From Yoonia sp. (GTDB lineage: Bacteria; Pseudomonadota; Alphaproteobacteria; Rhodobacterales; Rhodobacteraceae): a stretch of DNA of 45,240 bases. The notes below the pieces were generated by a model that did no database searches, was not told where the DNA came from, and saw only the letters and a program-made list of their open reading frames with translations. Position numbers and translations under genes: made by a program. This document shows, piece after piece, positions 24,564 to 33,696 of this stretch. Numbering within the stretch: position 1 is the stretch's first letter; every line of letters begins with the position of its first letter. The stretch covers positions 1 to 45,240 of the forward strand of contig NZ_JANQTS010000069.1 of NCBI RefSeq assembly GCF_030731595.1, in the 5' to 3' direction.

Positions 24564-25976
24564 ATGACAATGTTTGGGTTCCCTAAAGGCGCGGCAATCG
24601 CTGTATTTGCGGTAGGAATCGCGACCGCTGCCTATGCGCAAGATGTTCAGACCAAGCAATATGACGACGGCGGGATCTACGAGGGAACCTTCGTTGACGG
24701 CAAGCAGGATGGCATCGGAACCTACCGATTGCCCAACGGTTACGAGTATACGGGCCAATGGGTCGCAGGCGAAATCCGCGGTCAGGGGATCGCGCGTTTC
24801 CCGAACGGGTCCATCTATGAAGGGGCGTTCGTGGCGGGCAAGCCAGAAGGTCAGGGCAAGATCACATTTGCAGACGGCGGCACATTCGAAGGCGACTGGG
24901 TCGACGGCAATATCACCGGCCAAGGTGTGGCCCGCTATGCCAATGGCGTGGTCTACGAGGGCGAATTCCGCAACGCGATGCACAATGGCATCGGGACCAT
25001 GACAAGCCCCGGCGGCTATGTTTACGACGGCGCTTGGGTCAATGGCGAAAAAGAAGGCCAAGGAACGATTACATACCCTGATGGTGCCGTCTATACCGGC
25101 ACGCTGAAGGCGGGAGAGCGCGATGGTACCGGCACGCTGACGATGGCAGACGGCCTTGTCTATAGTGGCGCTTGGGTCGATGGCCAAATCCAAGGCATTG
25201 GTGTTCTGACGCAGCCGAATGGCGATGTTTACGAAGGGACCCTTGTGAATGGCCGCCGCGAAGGTGAAGGTTCGGTCGTCTATGCCAATGGCGATACCTA
25301 TGAGGGCACATTCCTGAATGACCGTCGACATGGCACCGGCACATTTCGCGGTACTGATGGCTATCTTTATGTTGGTGAATGGGTAGAAGGCCAGATCCAA
25401 GGCCAAGGTGAAGTCACCTATCCGGATGGATCTGTCTATGTGGGCAGTTTCATGAACGACCTGGCCGATGGGAACGGCAAGATCACGTATCCCGACGGTT
25501 CAACCTATGAAGGCGCTTGGCAAGCCGGTGTGATCAACGGCATCGGTGTTGCCACCTATGTCAACGGTCTGGTCTATGAAGGAGAGTTCCTTAACGCCAA
25601 GAACCACGGCCAAGGTAAAATGATTTACGCTGACGGCTATGTCTATGAAGGCCAGTGGGCCGAGGGGCAGCGCAATGGACTTGGGCGCGCTGTCTATGCA
25701 GACGGTACTGTCTATGTGGGCGAGTTCCTCAATGGTCAACGCAATGGCAAGGGCGAAATCACCCTACCGGATGGGTTCACCTATGTGGGCGACTGGCAGG
25801 ACGGGGAGATCAGCGGGATCGGTATTGCCACTTACTCCAATGGTGACGTCTACGAGGGCGGCTTTGTCCGTGGACGCCGTCAGGGCGAAGGCACGATGCG
25901 CTATGCGACCGGACAAGAAAGCGTTGGGACATGGTCTGACGGCGCTTTGGTATCGGAAACAACCGCCAACCAATAA
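24564..25976 (+). CDS. Exported protein made of 18 MORN repeats
   Basis: A 470-residue protein: a signal peptide (residues 1-25, KGAAIAVFAVGIATAAYA, cut before QD), then from residue 33 to 446 eighteen uninterrupted 23-residue units of the MORN type (YxxGxxYEGxW/FxxGxxxGxG), then a partial nineteenth unit. Units alternate between a W and an F (or L) at the centre, with one break of phase at units 9-10. MORN repeats form extended beta-solenoids that bind proteins or lipids; in bacteria their roles are mostly unknown. ATG at 24564 follows GGAGAG by five bases; an ATG at 24543 would lengthen the n-region. It stands alone, divergent from nadE and convergent to the photolyase. Confidence 0.9.
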   Translation: MTMFGFPKGAAIAVFAVGIATAAYAQDVQTKQYDDGGIYEGTFVDGKQDGIGTYRLPNGYEYTGQWVAGEIRGQGIARFPNGSIYEGAFVAGKPEGQGKITFADGGTFEGDWVDGNITGQGVARYANGVVYEGEFRNAMHNGIGTMTSPGGYVYDGAWVNGEKEGQGTITYPDGAVYTGTLKAGERDGTGTLTMADGLVYSGAWVDGQIQGIGVLTQPNGDVYEGTLVNGRREGEGSVVYANGDTYEGTFLNDRRHGTGTFRGTDGYLYVGEWVEGQIQGQGEVTYPDGSVYVGSFMNDLADGNGKITYPDGSTYEGAWQAGVINGIGVATYVNGLVYEGEFLNAKNHGQGKMIYADGYVYEGQWAEGQRNGLGRAVYADGTVYVGEFLNGQRNGKGEITLPDGFTYVGDWQDGEISGIGIATYSNGDVYEGGFVRGRRQGEGTMRYATGQESVGTWSDGALVSETTANQ

Positions 25977-26001
25977 GTCGGCTTAAACGCTCAAGGAAAA
26001 A

Positions 26002-26022
26002 GGGCTGATCCCGGATCGGCCC
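26002..26022. terminator. Bidirectional terminator between MORN and photolyase genes
   Basis: A 9-bp stem, GGGCTGATC (26002-26010) with GATCGGCCC (26014-26022), includes one G-T pair and a CCG loop. On the minus strand it is followed by TTTTT (26001-25997), ideal for the photolyase/SDR transcript. On the plus strand ATTTCTTT follows, so it may also stop the MORN transcript. Confidence 0.8.
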
Positions 26023-26057
26023 ATTTCTTTGCGCGCACCAAATCTTGTCGTCCCGTG

Positions 26058-27572
26058 CTAGACCTCATGGCCCGTATCCAATCGCAAGAGCCACGCCTCT
26101 GCCTGATCCAGCACTGTTTGCCGTCTATCTTCATCCATGCGGTCCCAGACGCGATACATATTGCCCATACGGGGATTGCCTTTGAACCGTTCTCTGTGCC
26201 GATCCAGAAAATGCCAGTAGAGCAAATTGAACGGGCAGGCTTCCGGCCCGGTTTTGTCCTGCACACGGTAAGCGCATGATCCGCAATAGTCGGACATCTT
26301 GTGAATATAGTTGCCAGAAGAAATATAGGGCTTTGACGCGATGATCCCGTCATCGGCAAACTGGCTCATACCGATCACATTGGGTGCCTCGACCCATTCA
26401 TAAGCATCGGCATAGACCGCCAGATACCATTGATGGACCTGCGCGGGATCAATCCCGGCCAGCAGCGCAAAGTTTCCCGTGACCATCAAGCGCTGGATAT
26501 GGTGGGCGTAAGCCTCCTCGCGGGTTTGCGCGACCGTCTTGGCCATGCAGTTCATCTTGGTTTCGCTGCCCCAATACAGCGCGGGGAGATTGCGCGTATG
26601 GCCCAGCGCATTGCGGGTCACATAGTCGGGGCCCTCACGGAAATAGATCCCGCGCATGTATTCCCGCCAGCCGATAATTTGACGGATGAAGCCTTCGACC
26701 GCGTTCAAAGGCGCAAGCCCTGCGCGATAGGCCGCTTCTACCTGTTGGCAGACATCGAGCGGGTCGAGCAGGCCCGCATTCAGGTAAAAACTGATCAGAG
26801 AATGATACAGAAACCTGTTGTCGTTCAGCATCGCATCCTGGAAGTCACCAAACTTTGGCAGGCCGCCCTCGATCCAATGGGTCAACTGTTGCTGTGCTTG
26901 CGCGGCATCGGTCGCGAACCAGAAGGGCCTCAATGCGCCAAAGTTCCCGCCAAAACGCGCCTCTACCAGATCAAGCACGGCCTCGTCGGGGGCAAACCGC
27001 AAAGGGCCAGCAAAATCGACCTGATCAGGTGCGGCTTTGCGATTGTCGTGGTCATAGTTCCACTTGCCGCCCTCGGGCTGGTCCCCATCCATCAAAAGCC
27101 CTGTCTTGCGACGCATCTCGCGGTAGAAGTATTCCATGCGCAACTGCTTGCGGCCTTCGGCCCAAGCGTCGAAATCCGCATGCGAGGCGATAAAGCGGCT
27201 GTCCGGCAGACAATGCGACTTTAGCGGCATGTCCCCGAGTGCCGCGATCAAACGCCACTCTCCGGGTTCGGTATAGACGACACCTGCGGCGGCCACCTCA
27301 GACGCCCGCCGGATCAATTCGCCCGTGATTGAACCCGTATTGTCCGGGTCATCCAATCTCGTATAGGCCACTTGCCAGCCATCGGCGCGCAACTGGTTGG
27401 CGAATTTGCGCATCGCCATAAAGGTAAAGGCGATCTTCTTGGGGTGATGCGGGACATATGTGGCCTCTCCCATCACCTCTGCCATGACCACAAGATCATG
27501 GGCCTTATCCGTCTTGGACAGGGCCGACAAAGCGGGCGACAGCTGATCACCCAGAACCAGAACCAATCTCAC
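26058..27572 (-). CDS. FeS-containing bacterial cryptochrome/photolyase (PhrB/CryB-type, probable (6-4) photolyase)
   Basis: A flavoprotein that repairs UV photoproducts in light or senses light. The 504-residue protein starts with the Rossmann-like antenna domain (RLVLVLGDQLSPALSAL) and has the FeS-BCP layout. Four cysteines that should hold a 4Fe-4S cluster are at residues 342 (KMNCMAK), 430 and 433 (DYCGSCAYR) and 446 (GPEACPFN). The spacing of 88, 3 and 13 residues is what I recall for Agrobacterium PhrB. FAD-domain segments such as HHIQRLMVTGNFALLAG, DAYEWVEAPNVIGMSQFADD and SKPYISSGNYIHKM are typical. The start is a GTG overlapping the SDR stop, indicating one operon. Repair versus signalling cannot be told from sequence alone. 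Confidence 0.93.
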   Translation of the reverse strand: MRLVLVLGDQLSPALSALSKTDKAHDLVVMAEVMGEATYVPHHPKKIAFTFMAMRKFANQLRADGWQVAYTRLDDPDNTGSITGELIRRASEVAAAGVVYTEPGEWRLIAALGDMPLKSHCLPDSRFIASHADFDAWAEGRKQLRMEYFYREMRRKTGLLMDGDQPEGGKWNYDHDNRKAAPDQVDFAGPLRFAPDEAVLDLVEARFGGNFGALRPFWFATDAAQAQQQLTHWIEGGLPKFGDFQDAMLNDNRFLYHSLISFYLNAGLLDPLDVCQQVEAAYRAGLAPLNAVEGFIRQIIGWREYMRGIYFREGPDYVTRNALGHTRNLPALYWGSETKMNCMAKTVAQTREEAYAHHIQRLMVTGNFALLAGIDPAQVHQWYLAVYADAYEWVEAPNVIGMSQFADDGIIASKPYISSGNYIHKMSDYCGSCAYRVQDKTGPEACPFNLLYWHFLDRHRERFKGNPRMGNMYRVWDRMDEDRRQTVLDQAEAWLLRLDTGHEV

Positions 27573-28231
27573 CAGACGATCTCCCGCCCGGCATAGTCAT
27601 AAAATCCGCCGGTTTGGGCAGGGGTCAGCTTGGCGATGACATCAAGCAAATTCGCGGCGGCCTCATCCGCAGGCACCGTCTTGTGACGACCGGCATAGTC
27701 GGCGGTAAAGGGCGTCTCGACCGTCCCGGGGTGCAAGGACACGCAGATCGACTGCTTGTGCGAGCGGGACAATTCAATCGCCGCCCCATGCACGATCTGG
27801 TTCAGCGCGGCCTTGGAAGCGCGATAGGAATACCAGCCGCCAATATGGTTATCACCAATCGAGCCGACCCGCGCCGACAGGATCGCCACGACGCCGCGCC
27901 CGTCTTTGGGCAAAAGCCGTGGCATATGCCGCAAGATCAACGCCGGACCAATCGTATTGACGGCAAAGACCTGTGCCATGTGACCTTGTCCGATCGCGCC
28001 AAGGTTCTTTTCAGGCGCCGTACCAAGTGGAGCAAGAACACCGACAGCCACAAAGACAAGGTCGAAAGGGCCAGACTGAGCGTTCAAGTGCTTTTCAACA
28101 GAAGTCGCTTTGCCGACGTCGAACCCATCGATAGACCGTGAGAGTCCGGTCACGTCCCATCCATTTTTCTGCAAGCGCTGAAAAACGGCTGACCCGACCC
28201 CGCCACTCGCCCCGATTACCAATGCGCGCAT
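27569..28231 (-). CDS. Short-chain dehydrogenase/reductase (CsgA-like SDR)
   Basis: A 220-residue NAD(P)-dependent oxidoreductase: cofactor loop VIGASGGVGSAVF at the N-terminus, catalytic tyrosine and lysine in YSYRASKAALNQ, and serine in AILSARVGS. The substrate is unknown; similar proteins are annotated as cell-cell communication (CsgA-like) or photolyase-linked SDRs. It is the first gene of a two-gene unit with the photolyase (GTGA overlap). The ATG at 28231 is 63 bases from the start of the divergent gene, so the promoters for both sit in that short gap. Confidence 0.88.
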   Translation of the reverse strand: MRALVIGASGGVGSAVFQRLQKNGWDVTGLSRSIDGFDVGKATSVEKHLNAQSGPFDLVFVAVGVLAPLGTAPEKNLGAIGQGHMAQVFAVNTIGPALILRHMPRLLPKDGRGVVAILSARVGSIGDNHIGGWYSYRASKAALNQIVHGAAIELSRSHKQSICVSLHPGTVETPFTADYAGRHKTVPADEAAANLLDVIAKLTPAQTGGFYDYAGREIVW

Positions 28232-28294
28232 ATGAACTCTCCTTTGACTTCTCGGGACCTAGCGCCACCTCTTCAAGGAACAAGGAGGATGACA

Positions 28295-29056
28295 ATGCGC
28301 CTGCCCCTCATGATCCTGAGTGTTCTGGCCGCGCCTGCGGCGGCGCTGGAGCTGACCTATCAAACCAGCTATAGCCTGAACCGCCCGGCAAGTCTGGACT
28401 ATGATCCGACCTTTTGCGGGCTCTGGATCGCCAATGAAGGGCCGGAGGTGATCCTTGTGACCCTGCAAGGGGATGAGTTGCGGCGCTTTGCCAGCGACCT
28501 GACACGGATCAAGGCGGTTACAGTTGAAGGGGACCACCTGCTTGTTGCTGACGGGCTTGGCGGGTTTCAACGCCTGACAAAGAACGGCGAGGCACTGGCC
28601 GAACCGTTCCGGTCCGGGATGGGATGGGCCGATACCGAAGGTCTGACCATTGCCGAAGACGGCGCAATCATCATGGTCGAAGACGACCCCGAACGCATGA
28701 CATGGCTGAACCCTGACGGGACGATCCAGCGGCAGATCAGTACACTCTCACTAGACCCACCCCTGACCGAAGCCCAAGGGATCGCCCGAGACCCGCGGAC
28801 GGGGTATTTATTGATTGTGGATGATCGGGAAGGCACCAACAGCTTATATGAATTCACTGCCGAAGGGGTCTTGCTTGGCACAACATCCTTGTTGCCTTAC
28901 GGGCGCGACCCTGAAGGGATCGCCATTCGACCCGGCTCTGGTCAGGTGTTCATTGCCTTCGACGAAGGCGCGGAAATTGCATCGTTTGACTATCAACCTA
29001 CCCTGCCCGCAGGCAGCGCGCCGCTCCCTCCCGGACCGGATTGCCTGATGTTCTAA
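28295..29056 (+). CDS. Exported beta-propeller-like protein (SdiA-regulated/esterase-like phytase type)
   Basis: A 253-residue protein with a signal peptide (RLPLMILSVLAAPAAA, cleavage near ALE). The mature part shows repeating blade-like strands ending in polar turns (LDYDPTFCGLWIANEG, TEGLTIAEDGAIIMVEDD, AQGIARDPRTGYLLIVDD, PEGIAIRPGSGQVFIAFDE), which suggests a six- or seven-bladed propeller like SdiA-regulated or YjiK proteins. The ATG at 28295 was chosen because AAGGAGG (28282-28288) stands six bases before it; the ATG at 28289 directly abuts that site, and the one at 28232 would add 21 residues. The ligand is not known. It is divergent from the SDR-photolyase pair. Confidence 0.72.
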   Translation: MRLPLMILSVLAAPAAALELTYQTSYSLNRPASLDYDPTFCGLWIANEGPEVILVTLQGDELRRFASDLTRIKAVTVEGDHLLVADGLGGFQRLTKNGEALAEPFRSGMGWADTEGLTIAEDGAIIMVEDDPERMTWLNPDGTIQRQISTLSLDPPLTEAQGIARDPRTGYLLIVDDREGTNSLYEFTAEGVLLGTTSLLPYGRDPEGIAIRPGSGQVFIAFDEGAEIASFDYQPTLPAGSAPLPPGPDCLMF

Positions 29057-29077
29057 GAACTGCACGCATCGTCGCCT

Positions 29078-29101
29078 TGCCCAAAATACTCCCCCGCCAA
29101 G
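29078..29101 (-). repeat. Fragment resembling the 3' part of the xdhB hairpin repeat
   Basis: Read on the minus strand this gives CTTGGCGGGGGAGTATTTTG followed by GGCAAG. It shares the C/G run, the GTATTT core and the purine-rich tail seen at 2985-3016, but lacks the hairpin half. It lies in the gap after the beta-propeller gene. The relationship is suggestive, not proven. Confidence 0.35.
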
Positions 29102-29113
29102 CGCTTTAGAGTC

Positions 29114-29141
29114 TTTTCAACCGGCGAAACATTTGTATAGT
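29114..29141 (+). promoter_or_regulatory. Probable promoter of the leuA leader transcript
   Basis: TATAGT (29136-29141) is a good -10 box; TTTTCA (29114-29119) is a weak -35 with a 16-nt spacer. Transcription would begin about seven bases after the -10, at or next to the ATG at 29149, making the leader ORF effectively leaderless. Confidence 0.5.
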
Positions 29142-29148
29142 CCGCCCC

Positions 29149-29229
29149 ATGATGACCCGCGCACATATCCCCAGCACCGCCCGTTCCGGGCTGCTTTCGC
29201 GCGACATCCTACTCCTTAGCTGCCTCTGA
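29149..29229 (+). CDS. leuL: leuA leader peptide (26 codons, leucine-rich end)
   Basis: A short ORF beginning ATG ATG and ending DILLLSCL then TGA. Six of the last twelve residues are leucine: CTG CTT at codons 15-16, CTA CTC CTT at 21-23 and CTC at 26. It lies immediately upstream of leuA, the classical position for a leucine attenuation peptide. The last Leu codons overlap both a long-range pairing segment and the 5' arm of a 10-bp hairpin. No ribosome site precedes it, in line with a leaderless start. The ORF is too short for ordinary gene prediction; the gene name is by position and content. Confidence 0.8.
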   Translation: MMTRAHIPSTARSGLLSRDILLLSCL

Positions 29230-29293
29230 GCGTGCCTGTCGGCGCGACCGCTCAGAGGGTGACAGCGCCAAGACATTGCTAAGGACCAAAGGA
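29213..29293 (+). promoter_or_regulatory. Leucine attenuator structure: nested hairpins between leuL and leuA
   Basis: Two pairings are visible. The inner one is CCTCTGAGCG (29223-29232) with CGCTCAGAGG (29249-29258), ten perfect pairs; it contains the last Leu codon and the leader stop. The outer one is TCCTTAGC (29213-29220), inside the Leu codons, with GCTAAGGA (29278-29285), eight perfect pairs, directly before the leuA ribosome site AAAGGA (29288-29293). No T-run follows the inner hairpin, so a classical intrinsic terminator is not evident. Blocking of leuA translation, relieved when a ribosome stalls at Leu codons, fits better (inference). Confidence 0.65.
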
Positions 29294-29301
29294 ATTCAAA
29301 A

Positions 29302-30861
29302 ATGACCAAATCGAACCAAGTGTTGATCTTCGACACCACCTTGCGCGACGGCGAACAGTCACCGGGCGCAACCATGACCCACGATGAAAAGCTGGAAATC
29401 GCAGAGTTGCTGGATGATATGGGCGTCGATATCATCGAGGCGGGCTTTCCCATTGCCTCCGAAGGCGATTTCAACGCGGTTTCCGAGATCGCCAAACGCG
29501 CCAAGACAGCGACGATCTGCGGGCTGGCACGCGCCAACTACAAAGATATCGACCGCTGCTGGGAGGCTGTGAAGCACGCGAAATCCCCGCGCATCCATAC
29601 CTTTATCGGGACCTCGCCGCTGCACCGCGCTATTCCCAATCTGGACATGGACCAGATGGCGGAACGTATCCACGACACTGTCACCCATGCGCGCAACCTG
29701 TGTGACAATGTGCAATGGTCCCCGATGGATGCGACACGGACCGAATGGGATTACCTGTGCCGCACGGTCGAGATTGCGATCAAGGCAGGGGCAACCACGA
29801 TCAACATTCCCGATACTGTGGGTTATACCGCACCCGTCGAAAGCGCCGATCTGATCCGCCGCCTGATCGACACGGTGCCGGGTGCGGACAACGTGATCTT
29901 TGCGACCCACTGCCACAACGACCTTGGCATGGCGACGGCGAATTCGCTGGCAGCCGTCGCGGGCGGTGCGCGCCAGATCGAATGCACGATCAACGGCTTG
30001 GGCGAACGGGCGGGCAATACCGCACTCGAAGAGGTCGTGATGGCGCTCAAGGTCCGTCACGATATCATGCCCTACACGACCCGGATCGACACCCGCAAGA
30101 TCATGAACATCTCGCGCCGTGTGGCGACCGTGTCGGGCTTTGCGGTGCAGTTCAACAAAGCCATCGTGGGCAAGAACGCCTTTGCCCACGAAAGCGGAAT
30201 CCATCAGGACGGCATGCTCAAGAACCGCGAGACTTTCGAGGTCATGAAGCCTGAAGATGTGGGTTTGTCCGGTACCTCCCTGCCCTTGGGCAAACACTCT
30301 GGTCGCGCGGCGCTGCGGGCAAAGCTGGGAGAGATGGGTTTCGATCTGGCGGACAACCAGCTGAACGATGTCTTCGTGCGTTTCAAGGATCTGGCTGACC
30401 GCAAAAAGGAAGTCTTTGACGATGACCTGATGGCGCTAGTCTACCAAAACGACAGTGGCGATGACCGGTTGAAGCTGAAATCCTTGCGGGTCGTTTGCGG
30501 CACCACCGGCCCCCAAACGGCCGATATGGTGATGGAAGTTGACGGTGCCGATGTTGAAACATCGGCCACAGGTGATGGCCCGGTCGATGCCACGTTCAAC
30601 GCTGTCAAGGCGATCTTTCCGCACGGTGCACGCTTGCAGCTTTATCAGGTGAGCGCCGTGACAGAAGGCACCGATGCGCAAGCCACCGTGTCGGTCCGCA
30701 TGGAAGAGGAAGGGCGCATCGCGACCGGTCAATCGGCAGACACCGATACGGTCGTGGCTAGTGCCAAAGCCTATATCAATGCGCTCAATCGCCTGCTGGT
30801 GCGGCGGGAACAGTCCGAGCCCGGCTATGATGTCAAAGGGGTCAGCTACAAGGACATTTGA
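29302..30861 (+). CDS. leuA: 2-isopropylmalate synthase
   Basis: This is the first committed step of leucine synthesis: acetyl-CoA plus 2-oxoisovalerate gives 2-isopropylmalate. The 519 residues have an N-terminal TIM barrel with the LeuA signatures FDTTLRDGEQSPGA (metal-binding Asp and substrate Arg) and THCHNDLGMATANSLAA (HxH metal ligands in HCHND). FAHESGIHQDGMLK and PLGKHSGRAALRAKL follow, then a C-terminal regulatory domain that binds leucine for feedback inhibition, ending YDVKGVSYKDI. ATG at 29302 is preceded by AAAGGA eight bases upstream. It has its own leader (leuL) and its own terminator, so it is a single-gene unit. Confidence 0.97.
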   Translation: MTKSNQVLIFDTTLRDGEQSPGATMTHDEKLEIAELLDDMGVDIIEAGFPIASEGDFNAVSEIAKRAKTATICGLARANYKDIDRCWEAVKHAKSPRIHTFIGTSPLHRAIPNLDMDQMAERIHDTVTHARNLCDNVQWSPMDATRTEWDYLCRTVEIAIKAGATTINIPDTVGYTAPVESADLIRRLIDTVPGADNVIFATHCHNDLGMATANSLAAVAGGARQIECTINGLGERAGNTALEEVVMALKVRHDIMPYTTRIDTRKIMNISRRVATVSGFAVQFNKAIVGKNAFAHESGIHQDGMLKNRETFEVMKPEDVGLSGTSLPLGKHSGRAALRAKLGEMGFDLADNQLNDVFVRFKDLADRKKEVFDDDLMALVYQNDSGDDRLKLKSLRVVCGTTGPQTADMVMEVDGADVETSATGDGPVDATFNAVKAIFPHGARLQLYQVSAVTEGTDAQATVSVRMEEEGRIATGQSADTDTVVASAKAYINALNRLLVRREQSEPGYDVKGVSYKDI

Positions 30862-30887
30862 AGCATTGTTTCCGACTCAAACCATCG

Positions 30888-30919
30888 CGGGCAGTCCATT
30901 TGTAGGGGCTGCCCGTTTT
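30888..30919 (+). terminator. Rho-independent terminator after leuA
   Basis: CGGGCAG (30888-30894) pairs perfectly with CTGCCCG (30909-30915) across a 14-nt loop, followed by TTTT. It starts 26 bases past the leuA stop. Confidence 0.8.
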
Positions 30920-32215
<1,296 letters not shown>

Positions 32216-32240
32216 GACACAAACGAGGGAACACCCGCCC

Positions 32241-33164
32241 TTGGCACGTGACAAGAACAGTGAAGACTTCATCGGCCCGATCCGCAAACTGCTGGTCGGG
32301 CTGTTGGTGCTGGCGCTGTTTGGGCTCTTCTTGGTATGGCGCATTGACAGCCCAAGAGTGGAGCGCTTTCGCGCAGCTACGATTGATGCGGTGGTCCCGT
32401 CTTTTGGTTGGGCGATGGCGCCGATCACTGGCACGGCCAATCTGATCAACGATTTCCAAAGCTATCAACAGTTGCGCGCCCAAAATCAGGACTTGCGCCG
32501 CGAACTCCAGCAGATGAAAGCCTGGCGAGAGGCGGCTTTGCAGCTTGAGCAGGAGAACGCAAAACTGCTCGATCTGAACAATGTAAGCCTTGATCCGCAA
32601 CTGACCTTTGTCACCGGTGTCGTCATCACCGACAGCGGTTCGCCCTTCCGGCAGTCGGTCTTGGTCAACGTCGGCGCACGCGACGGTATCATTGATGGCT
32701 GGCCTACGATGGACGGGATCGGCCTTGTGGGACGCATCGCAGGTGTCGGGCAAGAAACCAGCCGTGTGATGCTGCTGACCGATACGTCTAGCCGGATCCC
32801 TGTCACCATTCAGCCATCAGGTCAAAAGGCTATCCTTGCAGGAGATAACTCGCTGAACCCGCCGCTGGACTTTCTGGAGAACGAGGCTCTGATCCGCCCC
32901 GGCGACCGTGTCGTGTCATCCGGCGATGGTGGGGTTTTTCCTGCTGACCTGCTTGTTGGACAAGTTGCCCTTGGTACGGACGGGCGCATGCGGGTACGTT
33001 TAGCCGCAGATTACCAGCGCCTCGAATTTCTGCGCGTGCTGCGTTCGCAGCCGCACGAAAAGATCGAAGACCCCGACGGGTTGCTGGCTCCTGATGCGGA
33101 ATTCTTTGGTCCTGCAGCGATTAATCCCACATCTCTTAACGCTATGGAGCGCGGGGATGGCTGA
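32241..33164 (+). CDS. mreC: Rod-shape-determining protein MreC
   Basis: A bitopic inner-membrane protein that links MreB filaments with PBP2 in the periplasm. The 307 residues show a short cytoplasmic tail, a single span (LLVGLLVLALFGLFLVWRI), a coiled coil (QLRAQNQDLRRELQQMKAWR) and the beta-barrel pair of the MreC periplasmic domain (VTGVVITDSGSPFRQSVLVN; LLVGQVALGTDGRMRVRL). The start is TTG at 32241, 10 bases after GAGGGA; no in-frame ATG fits the domain. The stop overlaps the mreD start by eight bases. Confidence 0.94.
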   Translation: MARDKNSEDFIGPIRKLLVGLLVLALFGLFLVWRIDSPRVERFRAATIDAVVPSFGWAMAPITGTANLINDFQSYQQLRAQNQDLRRELQQMKAWREAALQLEQENAKLLDLNNVSLDPQLTFVTGVVITDSGSPFRQSVLVNVGARDGIIDGWPTMDGIGLVGRIAGVGQETSRVMLLTDTSSRIPVTIQPSGQKAILAGDNSLNPPLDFLENEALIRPGDRVVSSGDGGVFPADLLVGQVALGTDGRMRVRLAADYQRLEFLRVLRSQPHEKIEDPDGLLAPDAEFFGPAAINPTSLNAMERGDG

Positions 33165-33696
33165 GCGTGTTGATGGCCGCACTTGGTTGCACCGATGTGT
33201 CTTTGCGCTCTTGGCCTTTGCCTTGATTGTGATTGATCTTGTCCCTCTTGACATGCGGCCTTCGTCTTGGGCCGGACCAGACCTTTTGCTCGCCGTGACC
33301 CTCGCATGGGTGGTGCGCAACCCGAGCTATGTGCCGGTTCTGACAATCGCTGTCCTGTTCTTGTTGGCCGATCTTCTGTTCATGCGGCCACCGGGCCTTT
33401 GGGCGGCACTTGTCGTGATCCTCAGCGAAGTCATCCGCCGCCAGCACCGCGACTTTCGCACGATGCCTTTGTTGGTTGAATGGGGGACCATCGCGGCCGG
33501 CATCATCGCCATCACCCTTGCCAATCGCTTGGTGCTGGCTTTTGTGATGTTGCCTCAAGCTCCTTTGGGGCTGACTTTGATCGAAATGATGATCACGATA
33601 TTGGTCTACCCCCTTGTCGTTCTGGCAGCGCATTTCATCTTTGGTGTATCGCGTGTCGCACCCGGCGAAGTCGGTAGGAAAGGGCAACTGCTATGA
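33157..33696 (+). CDS. mreD: Rod-shape-determining membrane protein MreD
   Basis: A 179-residue polytopic protein with about five hydrophobic spans (for example FALLAFALIVIDLVPLD and TIAVLFLLADLLFMRPPG), the MreD pattern, with RPPGLWAALVVILSEVIRR in the middle. It stabilises the MreC-PBP2-RodA complex. ATG at 33157 was chosen as it overlaps the mreC end and yields MAERVDGRTWLHR; the frame continues upstream inside mreC only. The stop overlaps the mrdA start (ATGA). Confidence 0.9.
   Translation: MAERVDGRTWLHRCVFALLAFALIVIDLVPLDMRPSSWAGPDLLLAVTLAWVVRNPSYVPVLTIAVLFLLADLLFMRPPGLWAALVVILSEVIRRQHRDFRTMPLLVEWGTIAAGIIAITLANRLVLAFVMLPQAPLGLTLIEMMITILVYPLVVLAAHFIFGVSRVAPGEVGRKGQLL

Noticed and set aside
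24660-25970. CRISPR or DNA tandem-repeat array
   Set aside because: The periodicity is 69 nt and lies in an intact reading frame of MORN repeats, with strong divergence at DNA level; there are no spacers.
29230-29300. Classical intrinsic terminator in the leuA leader
   Set aside because: The 10-bp hairpin is followed by GTGACAGC, not by a T-run, so a standard terminator cannot be claimed.
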